64,000 bases of DNA, from the NCBI GenBank assembly GCA_017549205.1, contig JAFYVH010000005.1, positions 1 to 64,000 on the forward strand, read 5' to 3'. Positions 28,365 to 36,462 of this stretch are shown one piece after another. The position numbers and the translations under genes are program-made. Numbering within the stretch: the stretch's first letter is position 1; each line of letters begins with the position of its first letter. The stretch comes from Clostridia bacterium. Its GTDB lineage: Bacteria; Bacillota; Clostridia; UBA1381; UBA9506. Below the pieces are notes generated by a model, which saw nothing but the letters and a program-made list of their open reading frames with translations, had not been told where the DNA came from and did no database searches.

Positions 28365-29627
28365 ATGACGGCGGCAATGAAAGATTTTCTGCAGGTACTC
28401 AAATATGCCGTGCAGAAAAAGGAAGTGATACAGGATTTAGAGAGTGACCTGGGTTCCCTTTTGCAAATGGCTCAAAAGCAACAGATGGCACTTGTTATTT
28501 TTCCTGCACTCGTAGAGCTTTATAATGCAGGAAGATTAGCGGTTTCACCTGAAGAATTTGCCATGCTGGAGCAAGAATATATGGTGATGCTTTCAAAGGA
28601 ATTGCGTCGCCGTTATGCCATTCATGCCACTGTCAGCGAATTGGAAGAAAACGGCTTTGCCTGCTGCATGCTAAAAGGCATTGTCCTTGCTGAGCTTTAT
28701 CCCGTGCCGGAGGCACGAATTTCCGGCGATGCCGATTTTTATATCGACCCCACTAAAGAAAAGGCCATTTGCGACTTTTTAAAAGGTCGTGGTTTCGCTG
28801 TGAAAGAGAGACCTAAAACTTCTCACCATGCCATGTGCAAAAGCGAAGCAACAGGCATGATTGAATTTCACTTAAGTCTTTACGATGCCCTGTTTGAAGA
28901 TGTGTGGTTTAACCATCCAAAACTGGCAGAACCCTACCGTGAATATATAACTGCCGAGGGACACACTTACACAACCTTGGGCACAACAGACCATGCGGTG
29001 TTTATCACTCTGCATTTGATTAAACACTTTTTGTCAATGGGCGTGGGTGTGAGACAGCTGATGGATGTACTTCTTTACCTACGGCGCTATGAAAAAGAGA
29101 TGGATGTCAAGCACTATGCATCGATTTTTGTGAAACTGGGTTATGATAAATTTTTGCAAACCTGCTTTTATATCGGTGAAAAGTATTTAGGCTTTTTACC
29201 TGAAGAATTTTCACTTATTTTAAAAGAGCTTCCTAGCTATGAGGCTAACGATAAAATTGCAGATGTTCTCCTGCAGGATATGGAGCAGGGCGGTGTTTTT
29301 GGTCACGATGATGCATCGAGGCAAGCATTTTTTCTGCAATATACAAAGGCCCGATTTGAAAGATTTAAGCATGAGTCTTATGATGTTTACATCAATGCAT
29401 GGGCGCATGTCAGCTTGTGGAAGCGTATGTTCCCCTCTTATCAGGTCATGGCAAGAGACTATCCGATTTTGAAAAAGAAAAAAATTCTATTGCCTCTTTA
29501 TTATGCCATCCGTCTTGTAAAAAAGGTGTTCATGCGGAGTATAGGCAAGGAAAAAGACTATGATTATGCACAGACCGGCATCCCCCACGAGCGAATGGAA
29601 CTGATTAAAGAGTTGGATATGGTTTAA
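28365..29627 (+). CDS. nucleotidyltransferase-family protein (PF14907-like)
   Basis: A 420-residue protein of the uncharacterised nucleotidyltransferase family. The minimal transferase motif is at about 112-130, CMLKGIVLAELYPVPEAR followed by SGDADFYID, where G-D-x-D supplies the metal Asp residues. The rest is helical (HAVFITLHLIKHFLS, VGVRQLMDVLLYLRRYE). Members often lie in surface polysaccharide and peptide clusters; no reaction is established. It is the last gene of the operon, 15 bp after capG with a GGAGG site, and is followed by a strong terminator. Confidence 0.82.
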   Translation: MTAAMKDFLQVLKYAVQKKEVIQDLESDLGSLLQMAQKQQMALVIFPALVELYNAGRLAVSPEEFAMLEQEYMVMLSKELRRRYAIHATVSELEENGFACCMLKGIVLAELYPVPEARISGDADFYIDPTKEKAICDFLKGRGFAVKERPKTSHHAMCKSEATGMIEFHLSLYDALFEDVWFNHPKLAEPYREYITAEGHTYTTLGTTDHAVFITLHLIKHFLSMGVGVRQLMDVLLYLRRYEKEMDVKHYASIFVKLGYDKFLQTCFYIGEKYLGFLPEEFSLILKELPSYEANDKIADVLLQDMEQGGVFGHDDASRQAFFLQYTKARFERFKHESYDVYINAWAHVSLWKRMFPSYQVMARDYPILKKKKILLPLYYAIRLVKKVFMRSIGKEKDYDYAQTGIPHERMELIKELDMV

Positions 29628-29643
29628 TGCAAAATTGAATATA

Positions 29644-29688
29644 AAAAAGGGACTGAAGTGTCACATGTGACACTTCAGTCCCTTTTTA
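29644..29688. terminator. 44-bp perfect palindrome terminator
   Basis: Positions 29644-29687 are a perfect palindrome centred at ACA/TGT, with flanking A and T runs. It ends the polysaccharide operon and, on the other strand, the small gene at 29691-29918. The inner part TGTCACATGTGACA could also be a protein site. Confidence 0.9.
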
Positions 29689-29690
29689 TT

Positions 29691-29918
29691 TTATTGTATG
29701 CGCCGATATTTAATAATTTCGGCCCGAGTGTAGTCGCTTAACCGAATACATCGAAGAGCAGAACGCCTGGTGTTAAAAGGCTTGGCAAAATCAATGTCGT
29801 GGGTTAATGTTCTGTGATTATAGGCATAGAGCACACCCTCATTTGTATGCACGCGAACAATGTAATAATATTCAAAATCTTCCGGGTATAAACAAAGCTT
29901 TTCATCCTTCAATTTCAT
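29691..29918 (-). CDS. 75-residue basic protein, function unknown
   Basis: I do not recognise this protein. It starts MKLKDEKLCLYPEDFEYYYI, is rich in Tyr and Arg (RVHTNEG, YNHRTLTHD, RRSALRCIRLSDYTRAEIIKYRR), and has no signal peptide or membrane segment. A near-consensus promoter ends 13 bp ahead of the ATG, so the leader would be only about 7 nt and the mRNA nearly leaderless; no Shine-Dalgarno site can fit. GTG at 29924 is another in-frame start. A terminator follows directly. It could be a small DNA- or RNA-binding protein. Confidence 0.65.
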   Translation of the reverse strand: MKLKDEKLCLYPEDFEYYYIVRVHTNEGVLYAYNHRTLTHDIDFAKPFNTRRSALRCIRLSDYTRAEIIKYRRIQ

Positions 29919-29931
29919 CACCACGAGGGGT

Positions 29932-29960
29932 AGTGTATCACAGGGCTTTCGAAAAGTCAA
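29932..29960 (-). promoter_or_regulatory. promoter of the 75-residue gene
   Basis: On the minus strand TTGACT (29955-29960), 17 bp, TACACT (29932-29937). Confidence 0.8.
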
Positions 29961-30039
29961 TTAAGAGAAAAAACGTCCGGCTGTGCCGTCCGGCGAAAAG
30001 TTGGCGTTTTCATGGGCTTTGCGGGCGCTTGTATACAAA

Positions 30040-30056
30040 TGTCACTTTTTGTGACA
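30040..30056. promoter_or_regulatory. TGTCAC-N5-GTGACA palindrome
   Basis: A perfect 6+5+6 inverted repeat in the 300-bp gap between the divergent small gene and sigG. It looks like a dimeric-regulator site; which gene it serves is unknown. The rest of the gap shows only the small gene's promoter and a GC-rich stretch (29970-30020). Confidence 0.45.
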
Positions 30057-30217
30057 GGTCAACAATTCGCAAAATTTTACATTATATGACCATTTGTGCG
30101 ATTCTTTAGCAGAGAAAAAGAGAGAAAGAACGCCCCTCTTTGTTTCACACATTTTCCGCTTGCGTATAGATTTACTTTTTTTGGAAAATCATAATAGTGA
30201 AAATGAAAGGGCGGGTG

Positions 30218-30994
30218 ATGAATTTGGCAAACAAAGTGGAAATTTGCGGTGTTAACACAGCAAAGCTTCCGGTTTTAACCAATGAAGAGAAAAACGCGTT
30301 GTTTGAAAAGATTAAACAGGGTGATAGAGAAGCACGAGAAACTTTTATAGGCGGTAATCTCCGGTTGGTTTTAAGTGTGATTCAGCGCTTTAATAATCGG
30401 GGTGAGAATTTAGATGATTTATTTCAAATTGGGTGCATTGGTCTTATTAAGGCGATTGATAATTTTGACACCTCTCACAATGTTAAGTTTTCAACCTATG
30501 CTGTGCCCATGATTATAGGTGAAATTAGGCGCTATCTTCGTGATAATAATCAAATTCGTGTGAGTCGTTCTTTAAGGGATATTGCCTATAAAACCTTAAA
30601 GACCAAAGAGGCATACATCAGTGAGCACGCCAAAGAGCCCACAATTGACGAATTGGCAAAAATTTTAGACCTTCCCAAAGAAGACATTGTGTTTGCCTTG
30701 GAATCCATTCAAGACCCAGTCAGCTTGCATGAACCGGCCTACCACGATGGTACGGACACTATTTTTGTGATGGATCAGGTGCGGGATACAAAAAACACCG
30801 ACGAGCAATGGCTTGAAAACATTGCCTTGAGTGAGGCGATGAAAAGGCTGACAGAACGGGAAAAACACATTATTAATCTACGATTTTTTTCGGGAAAAAC
30901 GCAAATGGAGGTGGCTGATGAAATCGGCATATCCCAGGCGCAAGTTTCCCGTTTGGAAAAAGGCGCACTGGAGAGAATGAAGAAATATATATAA
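30218..30994 (+). CDS. sigG: RNA polymerase sigma factor SigG
   Basis: Late forespore-specific sigma factor, 258 residues. The N-terminus NKVEICGVNTAKLPVLTNEE is the diagnostic SigG start. Region 2 follows (DDLFQIGCIGLIKAIDNFD, KFSTYAVPMIIGEIRRYLRD), then region 3 and region 4 with the helix-turn-helix TQMEVADEIGISQAQVSRLEK. It drives gpr, SASP and germination genes once engulfment is complete. I chose ATG 30218 with AGGGCGGGTG ahead; an upstream in-frame GTG (30197) gives extra residues not seen in the family. Here sigG stands alone; the usual spoIIGA-sigE neighbours are absent. A SigG-like box pair (GTATA 30164, CATAATA 30190) is present but 21 bp apart, too far for confidence. Confidence 0.96.
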   Translation: MNLANKVEICGVNTAKLPVLTNEEKNALFEKIKQGDREARETFIGGNLRLVLSVIQRFNNRGENLDDLFQIGCIGLIKAIDNFDTSHNVKFSTYAVPMIIGEIRRYLRDNNQIRVSRSLRDIAYKTLKTKEAYISEHAKEPTIDELAKILDLPKEDIVFALESIQDPVSLHEPAYHDGTDTIFVMDQVRDTKNTDEQWLENIALSEAMKRLTEREKHIINLRFFSGKTQMEVADEIGISQAQVSRLEKGALERMKKYI

Positions 30995-30996
30995 AA

Positions 30997-31034
30997 AAAT
31001 CCCGACCGTTGTTTTTTGCGGTCGGGATTTATTC
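30997..31034. terminator. bidirectional terminator
   Basis: AAATCCCGACCG / CGGTCGGGATTT with a 10-nt loop separates the convergent sigG and HAD genes. Confidence 0.88.
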
Positions 31035-31035
31035 T

Positions 31036-31683
31036 TTATAATAAAATGCGTGCCAAGTCATCAACTGTGGCGGCGATACGGTCCGGCGCAGCAGCGGTCA
31101 TTTCTTCTTCGTCACCGTAACCATATAAGACGCCAATGGTTTTAAGCCCTCTTTTCTTGCCACCTATGATGTCAAACTTTCTGTCGCCAATCATGACAGC
31201 GGTTTCTTTATTAATGTTGTTATTTTTCAGCACAAAATCAATTACATCTTCTTTTTCAACGCGTTCTCCGGAAAGTTCACTGCCGCCAATGTATGTAATG
31301 AAATCAGAAAGTCCGAAATGCTCAAGGATTTGCGTTGCATAAACAGTGGGCTTTGAGGTTGCCACAAAAATGTGCCGGCCACTTTTTTGCAGGTTCGATA
31401 AAAGCTGGGGAATGCCGGGATATACCTCGTTTTCAAAAAGTCCTGTTTGGCTGAAATATTCTCTGTAAATCTGCAGGGCACGGTTTGCCTCTTCCTCGCT
31501 AAAACCATAAAATTCACGAAAGGAGCCGGCCAAGGGCGGACCAATGAAAGGTGTTAGGGATTCTAATGAATCCACACTGATGCCAAAAGCATTTAAGGCA
31601 TAGCGAACTGATTTGGTGATGCCCAGCATGGGGTCTGTGAGCGTTCCGTCTAAATCAAACAAGATGTTATTTTTCTTTTGCAA
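31036..31683 (-). CDS. HAD-family phosphatase (phosphoglycolate phosphatase-like)
   Basis: A HAD hydrolase of 215 residues with motif I FDLDGTLTD (nucleophile D10, acid D12), motif II TSKP, and motif III/IV in MIGDRKFDIIGGKKRGLKTIGVLYGYG. An alpha-helical cap lies between motifs I and II. The pattern is that of the Gph/YjjG-type phosphatases; the substrate is not fixed by sequence. The start is TTG 31683, 9 bp after GGAGG; no in-frame ATG is near. It follows the ssb-like gene by 21 bp and probably shares its transcript. Confidence 0.9.
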   Translation of the reverse strand: MQKKNNILFDLDGTLTDPMLGITKSVRYALNAFGISVDSLESLTPFIGPPLAGSFREFYGFSEEEANRALQIYREYFSQTGLFENEVYPGIPQLLSNLQKSGRHIFVATSKPTVYATQILEHFGLSDFITYIGGSELSGERVEKEDVIDFVLKNNNINKETAVMIGDRKFDIIGGKKRGLKTIGVLYGYGDEEEMTAAAPDRIAATVDDLARILL

Positions 31684-31704
31684 GGCATATGGCCTCCTTT
31701 TTTA

Positions 31705-32355
31705 TCAGGCATATGTGCTGTTTGCATCTGTGTGAGCGCTATCACCCATTTCCAAACGATTAATGGAAACCTCATAGGCGGTTTTGGTGATAGCCTCTGT
31801 GTCCGATATTTTCTTTTGATATTCCCGTGATTGCATTCTGCCCCAGATTTTAATGTTTTGCCCCACCTCTAAGTGTTTCACAAAACGGGCATTTCGTCCC
31901 CAGGCAATGCAGGGGATGTAATCCGACTTGTTGTAAGCGCGGTTTACAGCCAAAAGTATATCGGCAATTTCGCGGCCAAAGGGCGTTACACGATACACCA
32001 CCGGCTTGCAGATGTAACCATTTAAATAAATTTCGTTTGCCGGTTCTTCATCTTCTTCTGCTAAAGTGACATCCTTTGCAAAAAGGGTTAACACCAGCTT
32101 GTTGCCCGAACCGCTATAGTTGTTATAAGAGCGAAACTGTCCTTTTATTTTAAGTCGTTTGCCAATATCAATGCTGATTTCGGTCAGCGTCTTTTCTGAA
32201 ATGGTGACACAAATAAAATCAGCGTTATCGCTTAGTCTGTCAGACCGCAGCATAAAGCGATAAAACTTTTCGTTGTGTACCTCGTGACTGTAAGTTAGAT
32301 AGCCGCAGACAACACCTAAAACCCATGCCTCGTTATCTTCAATACAATGTAACAT
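31705..32355 (-). CDS. single-stranded DNA-binding protein with two OB folds
   Basis: A 216-residue SSB-family protein made of two OB-fold modules, about residues 5-95 and 108-200, where ordinary SSB has one. The second module has EIYLNGYICKPVVYRVTPFGREIADILLAVNR and IPCIAWGRNARF, the typical SSB fold pattern. The first is more diverged. There is no acidic DDDIPF-like tail, so it may not recruit replication partners as SSB does. It may be a paralogue serving repair, competence or phage defence. The ATG lies in a stem-loop (see the leader feature). Confidence 0.85.
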   Translation of the reverse strand: MLHCIEDNEAWVLGVVCGYLTYSHEVHNEKFYRFMLRSDRLSDNADFICVTISEKTLTEISIDIGKRLKIKGQFRSYNNYSGSGNKLVLTLFAKDVTLAEEDEEPANEIYLNGYICKPVVYRVTPFGREIADILLAVNRAYNKSDYIPCIAWGRNARFVKHLEVGQNIKIWGRMQSREYQKKISDTEAITKTAYEVSINRLEMGDSAHTDANSTYA

Positions 32356-32425
32356 ACCGTATTTCTCCCTTCATCAGTTTGGGTATACGGTATATTTTAT
32401 TAAAACAATGAGGCTTTTATGACAA
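32354..32425 (-). promoter_or_regulatory. promoter and start-codon hairpin of the ssb-like gene
   Basis: TTGTCA (32420-32425), 17 bp, TAATAA (32397-32402) is a plausible promoter on the minus strand. Just inside the transcript ATACCGTAT (32385-32393) pairs with ATACGGTAT (32354-32362), which contains the start codon. The ribosome site GAAGGGAG is in the loop. This could limit translation or, as DNA, be an operator. Confidence 0.45.
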
Positions 32426-32429
32426 AATG

Positions 32430-33833
32430 TTATTCCAAAGAGGACTTAATCAAATTTTCACCAATTTGGTTGACATCACCTGCTCCCAAGGTAATGAGAT
32501 AATCGCCGTCTGATGCCTTTTCGCCGAACCAATCCTGCGCTTTTTTAAAGCTTTCAGCATAGCTTGCGTTGCCGGATGCCTTATTAATGGCATCTGCAAG
32601 GTCGCGGGAATGAATGAGCCCTGTATCTTTTTCGCGGGCAGCATAAATATCCACAACCAAAGCACCGTCACAATCGGCAAAGGCTGTGGCAAACTCTTCT
32701 TTGAGTTTTAAAGAGCGGGTATAGGTATGGGGCTGAAATACACACCAAACCTTGTTTTTTCCGGCTGCAGCCCGAGCTGTAGCCAAAGTGGTTTTAATCT
32801 CGGTGGGGTGATGGGCATAATCGTCAATCACCAGGGCGCCCTTAAAAGTGCCTTTTTTCTCAAAACGACGGCGGGTACCTCTAAAATCGTCAAAGCCCTG
32901 CTGCATGTCCTTGGGACTAATGCCAATGCAGTCTGCCGCAGCAATCACGGCTAAAGCATTTAAAACATTGTGAAGACCGGGCACAGAAAGAGAAGCCTTC
33001 ATGTACAATTCTTCGTGATGGAAAACAGTGAACTCTGCACAACCATCCGGACGGAAGATGATGTCTTCAGCAAAGAAATCAGCGGTTTTATCTTTAACTG
33101 AAAAAGTAATTTTTTTCCGAGGTACATCACAAACAGCTGCCATGGCGTTTTCATCGTCTGTATTCACAACAATGGCGCCATCTTCCGGGGTTTTGTGTGC
33201 AAAGGCACGGAAACAATCAATGATATCGTTAATATCTTTAAAATAATCTAAATGATCTTCTTCCACATTTAAAATCAAGCTGATTTTTGGAAAGAATTTT
33301 AAAAAGCTGCCACAATATTCGCAAGCCTCCGTCACCAGATAGTCGTGGCTGCCGATGCGCAAATTACTGTCAATAGAAGGCAGAATGCCACCCACTAAAA
33401 TAGTGGGGTCAACCTGTGCGGCAAGCAACACCTGAGAAAGCATAGAGGTTGTGGTGGTTTTGCCGTGGGTACCACTGACGGCGATGGGCATGCTAAACTG
33501 CCGCATGATTTCACCCAGAAGCACAGCCCGTTCCACAACAGGAACAGAGAGAGTTCTTGCAATTTTCAACTCAGGATTATCTTCGTGAATGGCAGCGGTG
33601 TATACAACGGCAGAAACAGTGCCGATGTTTTCAGCGCGATGACCGATGTGCACGGTGATGCCCTGATTTGCGAGGGAAACAGTCATGTCACTTTCCTTGC
33701 AATCTGAGCCGCAAACGGTAAAGCCGGCATCTTTTAAAATTAAGGCAAGGGCACTCATGCTGATGCCGCCAATGCCAATCATGTATATAGGTTCGTTTTT
33801 ATTCAGTTTATTTAAATCCAGACTGTGTTCCAT
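32430..33833 (-). CDS. murC: UDP-N-acetylmuramate-L-alanine ligase MurC
   Basis: Adds L-Ala to UDP-MurNAc, the first peptide step of peptidoglycan synthesis, in the cytoplasm. The 467-residue protein has the N-terminal UDP-binding domain (MIGIGGISMSALALILKDAG), the ATP site GTHGKTTTTSML, the central-domain EACEYCGSFLKFFP, and the C-terminal Mur domain with IDDYAHHPTEIKTTL. It lies far from the dcw cluster in this window, between the ssb-like gene and the divergent spoVG. Length is normal. Confidence 0.97.
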   Translation of the reverse strand: MEHSLDLNKLNKNEPIYMIGIGGISMSALALILKDAGFTVCGSDCKESDMTVSLANQGITVHIGHRAENIGTVSAVVYTAAIHEDNPELKIARTLSVPVVERAVLLGEIMRQFSMPIAVSGTHGKTTTTSMLSQVLLAAQVDPTILVGGILPSIDSNLRIGSHDYLVTEACEYCGSFLKFFPKISLILNVEEDHLDYFKDINDIIDCFRAFAHKTPEDGAIVVNTDDENAMAAVCDVPRKKITFSVKDKTADFFAEDIIFRPDGCAEFTVFHHEELYMKASLSVPGLHNVLNALAVIAAADCIGISPKDMQQGFDDFRGTRRRFEKKGTFKGALVIDDYAHHPTEIKTTLATARAAAGKNKVWCVFQPHTYTRSLKLKEEFATAFADCDGALVVDIYAAREKDTGLIHSRDLADAINKASGNASYAESFKKAQDWFGEKASDGDYLITLGAGDVNQIGENLIKSSLE

Positions 33834-34051
33834 GGATTATCCGCTCCATTCTGTGATGTTTTCTATTTAGGTGAGGATACGTGATATTACCTTTAATATA
33901 TTATATTACATCTTAAGAAAAAATAAAAGCATTTTTTTAGAATTTGTGTATAATTCTGCAGGTTTGACAGAAAATAAGCACAAATTCATAGCGGGCGGTA
34001 TGTTGCATAAAATTTGAGGGGATATCGCCTGACGGCAAAGGAGAAAGACGT

Positions 34052-34324
34052 ATGCAGATTACAGACATTCGTATTCGTAAAATCAATGTTGATTCAAAAA
34101 TGAAGGCCGTTGTTTCGGTCACCTTTGATAACGCCATGGTGGTGCACGACATTAAGGTGATTGAGGGGGCAGACAAGCTGTTTATTGCTATGCCCAGCCG
34201 TAAAACCCCTGAGGGTGAGTTTAAAGACATTGCACATCCCATCACAATGGAAATGCGCGAGGATTTAGAAAAGGGAATTTTGGAAAAATATCAGACGGCA
34301 CTTTTAGCAGAAAGCGAAGTTTAA
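34052..34324 (+). CDS. spoVG: SpoVG
   Basis: A 90-residue SpoVG with the full family pattern: [36 protein letters not shown], and [20 protein letters not shown]. SpoVG is a nucleic-acid-binding regulator that affects sporulation, capsule and cell-wall genes in Firmicutes. AAAGGAG precedes the ATG. In Bacillus the gene is under sigma-H; a possible -10 (AGAAT, 33939) is present upstream but the -35 is poor. Commonly the spoVG gene lies upstream of glmU; here the next gene is a spore-membrane protein. Confidence 0.97.
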   Translation: MQITDIRIRKINVDSKMKAVVSVTFDNAMVVHDIKVIEGADKLFIAMPSRKTPEGEFKDIAHPITMEMREDLEKGILEKYQTALLAESEV

Positions 34325-34351
34325 GCCAAGAAAAAAGACTGAGGTGTGCCT

Positions 34352-35770
34352 ATGGTTTTTAAAACGAGTCTTGAGGAAAATAAAGAAATATTAGATGGCA
34401 TCTTGCCGGTGAATAAAAGCGGTGACCTTTTGGTGCGAAGCTTTTTCTTTGGCGGGCGCAAATCCATGCTCTATTATCTTGACGGATTTTTAAATGATGT
34501 GGTGATGGAGCGGATGGTTTCAAAGCTCTTTGCCATCACACCGGAGCAAATTGAAAAGACAAAAGATTTGCAGGATTTTGTAGACCATTTCATCACATAT
34601 ACAGAGGTTGATGTGTATCAGGAAACCGATAAAGTCATCATGCAACTTTTGGCAGGCAAAAGCGTGTTTATTGTGGATGGACTTTCAGGTGCCATTGTGC
34701 TTGATTTGCGTGATTATCCTGCGCGTCGAACTGAAGAACCAGAAAAAGAGCGTGTTTTGCGGGGGTCCCGAGACGGCTTTGTGGAAACCATCATCTGGAA
34801 TACGGCGCTGATTCGTCGGCGCATTCGTGACCCGAAATTGGTGGTGGAAATGCTGCGGGTAGGAGATCGATCCGGCACTGATGTGGCTTTGGTTTACATT
34901 GAGGATAAGGTGAAATCGGAAGAGCTTGCCATTATCCGAAGCAAAATCAATGGCATTCAGGTGGAGTCATTAACGCTTAATATGGAAAGCTTGGCAGAAT
35001 GTTTGGTACGCCGGCAGTGGTATAATCCTTTTCCAAAGGTGCGGTACACAGAAAGACCCGATTCGGCAGCAGCATCGGTTTTAGAGGGCAACATTATTGT
35101 TTTGGTTGACAATGCGCCGGCGGCCATGCTATTGCCTACCTCTATTTTAGATTTTATTCAGGAACCCAATGATTTTTACTTTCCGCCACTGGTTGGCAGT
35201 TACATTCGATGGGTTCGCAATTTAGTGTTTTTGGTGACTTTGGTGCTGACGCCCCTGTGGGTTTTGGCTTTAGAAAATTTATACAGATTGCCACCTGGCT
35301 TTAGTTTTCTTGGGCTGTCGGAGCCGCCGAACCTACCGGTAATTTTACAGCTTTTGCTTTTAGAAGGCGCTGTGGATGTGTTACGACTTGCCTCGGTGAA
35401 CACTCCCAACATGCTAGGCAATTCCCTGAGCATCATTGGTGCTCTTTTGCTGGGCGACTTTGCAGTGAAATCGGGATGGATGGTGCCCGATACCATTTTA
35501 TACATGTCCTTTGTGGCTATTGCCAGCTTCACACAACCCAGCATTGAATTGGGATATGCCTTAAAGTTTATGCGCATCATCCTTTTGCTACTAACCTATT
35601 TTTTCAATCTATGGGGATTTATTGGCGGTCTTGCGCTGATTGTATTTTTAATTGCAAGCAACAAAACAGTAACGGGCAAGGGCTATCTTTATCCCTTAAT
35701 TCCGTTTAACTGGCAGGCGCTAAAGTCCCATATATATCGCCATCGCTTAAAAACAACAAAGAATAAATAA
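34352..35770 (+). CDS. GerA-family spore protein, SpoVAF-like
   Basis: A spore inner-membrane protein of the GerA A-subunit family, 472 residues. A long N-terminal cytoplasmic region (about 1-285) with GGRKSMLYYLDGFLNDVVME precedes four to five membrane helices between about 290 and 450, containing PPNLPVILQLLLLEGAVDVLRLAS. The start pattern and the Pro-rich PTSILDFIQEPNDFYFPPL segment resemble SpoVAF, which works with nutrient germinant receptors in Bacillus. A GerAA role is possible, but no B or C subunit gene is next to it. Start ATG 34352, 5 bp after GAGGTG. Confidence 0.88.
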   Translation: MVFKTSLEENKEILDGILPVNKSGDLLVRSFFFGGRKSMLYYLDGFLNDVVMERMVSKLFAITPEQIEKTKDLQDFVDHFITYTEVDVYQETDKVIMQLLAGKSVFIVDGLSGAIVLDLRDYPARRTEEPEKERVLRGSRDGFVETIIWNTALIRRRIRDPKLVVEMLRVGDRSGTDVALVYIEDKVKSEELAIIRSKINGIQVESLTLNMESLAECLVRRQWYNPFPKVRYTERPDSAAASVLEGNIIVLVDNAPAAMLLPTSILDFIQEPNDFYFPPLVGSYIRWVRNLVFLVTLVLTPLWVLALENLYRLPPGFSFLGLSEPPNLPVILQLLLLEGAVDVLRLASVNTPNMLGNSLSIIGALLLGDFAVKSGWMVPDTILYMSFVAIASFTQPSIELGYALKFMRIILLLLTYFFNLWGFIGGLALIVFLIASNKTVTGKGYLYPLIPFNWQALKSHIYRHRLKTTKNK

Positions 35771-35782
35771 AGGAGGAAAACC

Positions 35783-36217
35783 ATGATAGAACAAGATACA
35801 ATACGATTGCTCAGGGAATGTGACGCAGGCATTTCAATGGGTGTTAAATCCATTGACGATGTGTTGTCTCATGTACAAAATGAGAAATTAAAGTCCATGC
35901 TCAAAACCTGCCAGGATGACCATGAATCTTTGCGCAGTCGCCTGCAAAACAAGCTGGATGAATATCACGATGAGGGCAAAAAACCAAATCCAATGGCCCA
36001 GAGTATGTCCTGGATGAAAACAAACACAAAGTTATTTTTAGATGATGATGACCCCACAGTAGCCGACCTTATGACCGATGGCTGCAATATGGGTGTTAAA
36101 TCCCTCAGCCGATATCTTAACCAATATGAAGCAGCCGACGAAGACTCAAAAAATATTGCAAAAGACTTGATTGCATTAGAAGATCAACTGGCAGAGGATT
36201 TGCGTCCCTTTTTGTAA
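35783..36217 (+). CDS. helical-bundle protein, DUF2383-like
   Basis: A 144-residue soluble protein made almost entirely of amphipathic helices, in two similar halves: ECDAGISMGVKSIDDVLSHV near 10 and DGCNMGVKSLSRYLNQY near 100 share G-V-K-S. The layout suggests a ferritin-like four-helix bundle of the DUF2383/DUF892 type, but the metal ligands are not evident. It lies 12 bp behind the SpoVAF-like gene with AGGAGG, so it is probably expressed with it, perhaps in spores. A terminator follows. Confidence 0.72.
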   Translation: MIEQDTIRLLRECDAGISMGVKSIDDVLSHVQNEKLKSMLKTCQDDHESLRSRLQNKLDEYHDEGKKPNPMAQSMSWMKTNTKLFLDDDDPTVADLMTDGCNMGVKSLSRYLNQYEAADEDSKNIAKDLIALEDQLAEDLRPFL

Positions 36218-36232
36218 AAACAGGCGAAATGT

Positions 36233-36268
36233 ACGAAGGCAGGCCGTTTAAGTCTGCCTTCGTTTTTT
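36233..36268 (+). terminator. terminator after the spoVG operon
   Basis: ACGAAGGCAG / CTGCCTTCGT with an 11-nt loop, then TTTTTT. Confidence 0.9.
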
Positions 36269-36293
36269 GTGTGAAGTTTCAAAAGAAAATGCC

Positions 36294-36322
36294 TTGATTA
36301 TTTTGGGTCGCTATGCTATAAT
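36294..36322 (+). promoter_or_regulatory. promoter of dnaA
   Basis: TTGATT (36294-36299), 17 bp, TATAAT (36317-36322) with TGC directly ahead of the -10 (an extended -10). It would give a leader of about 300 nt containing both 67-bp repeats. Confidence 0.8.
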
Positions 36323-36335
36323 TGATGCATACGGG

Positions 36336-36402
36336 ATTTTGCGACACAAAATCCCTAAAAGCCTGTCGGCTTTTTGCGGCTTTTAGCCGCTGCATCAATT
36401 GA
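36336..36402 (+). repeat. 67-bp direct repeat, copy 1
   Basis: Identical over 67 bp to 36463-36529. It starts ATTTTGCGACACAAAAT (a small hairpin), then has AAAAGCC/GGCTTTT and GCGGCT/AGCCGC hairpins, and ends TGCATCAATTGA. ATTGATGCA at 36321 pairs with TGCATCAAT at its end. It lies in the leader of dnaA. Confidence 0.95.
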
Positions 36403-36409
36403 TGGCATC

Positions 36410-36450
36410 GTAAAAAACCTCTTACTAGCGAGTTTTTACTCTTAGTAAAA
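36410..36450 (+). promoter_or_regulatory. hairpin and palindrome between the two repeats
   Basis: GTAAAAA..CTC / GAG-TTTTTAC (36410-36439) can form a hairpin. Overlapping it is the perfect palindrome TTTTACT-CTT-AGTAAAA (36434-36450). It may be an attenuator or an operator. Confidence 0.4.
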
Positions 36451-36462
36451 TTGTCAAATTGA

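Noticed and set aside
30164-30196. Sigma-G-type promoter ahead of sigG (GTATA and CATAATA)
   Set aside because: The boxes are 21 bp apart where about 18 is usual; too weak to list as a feature.
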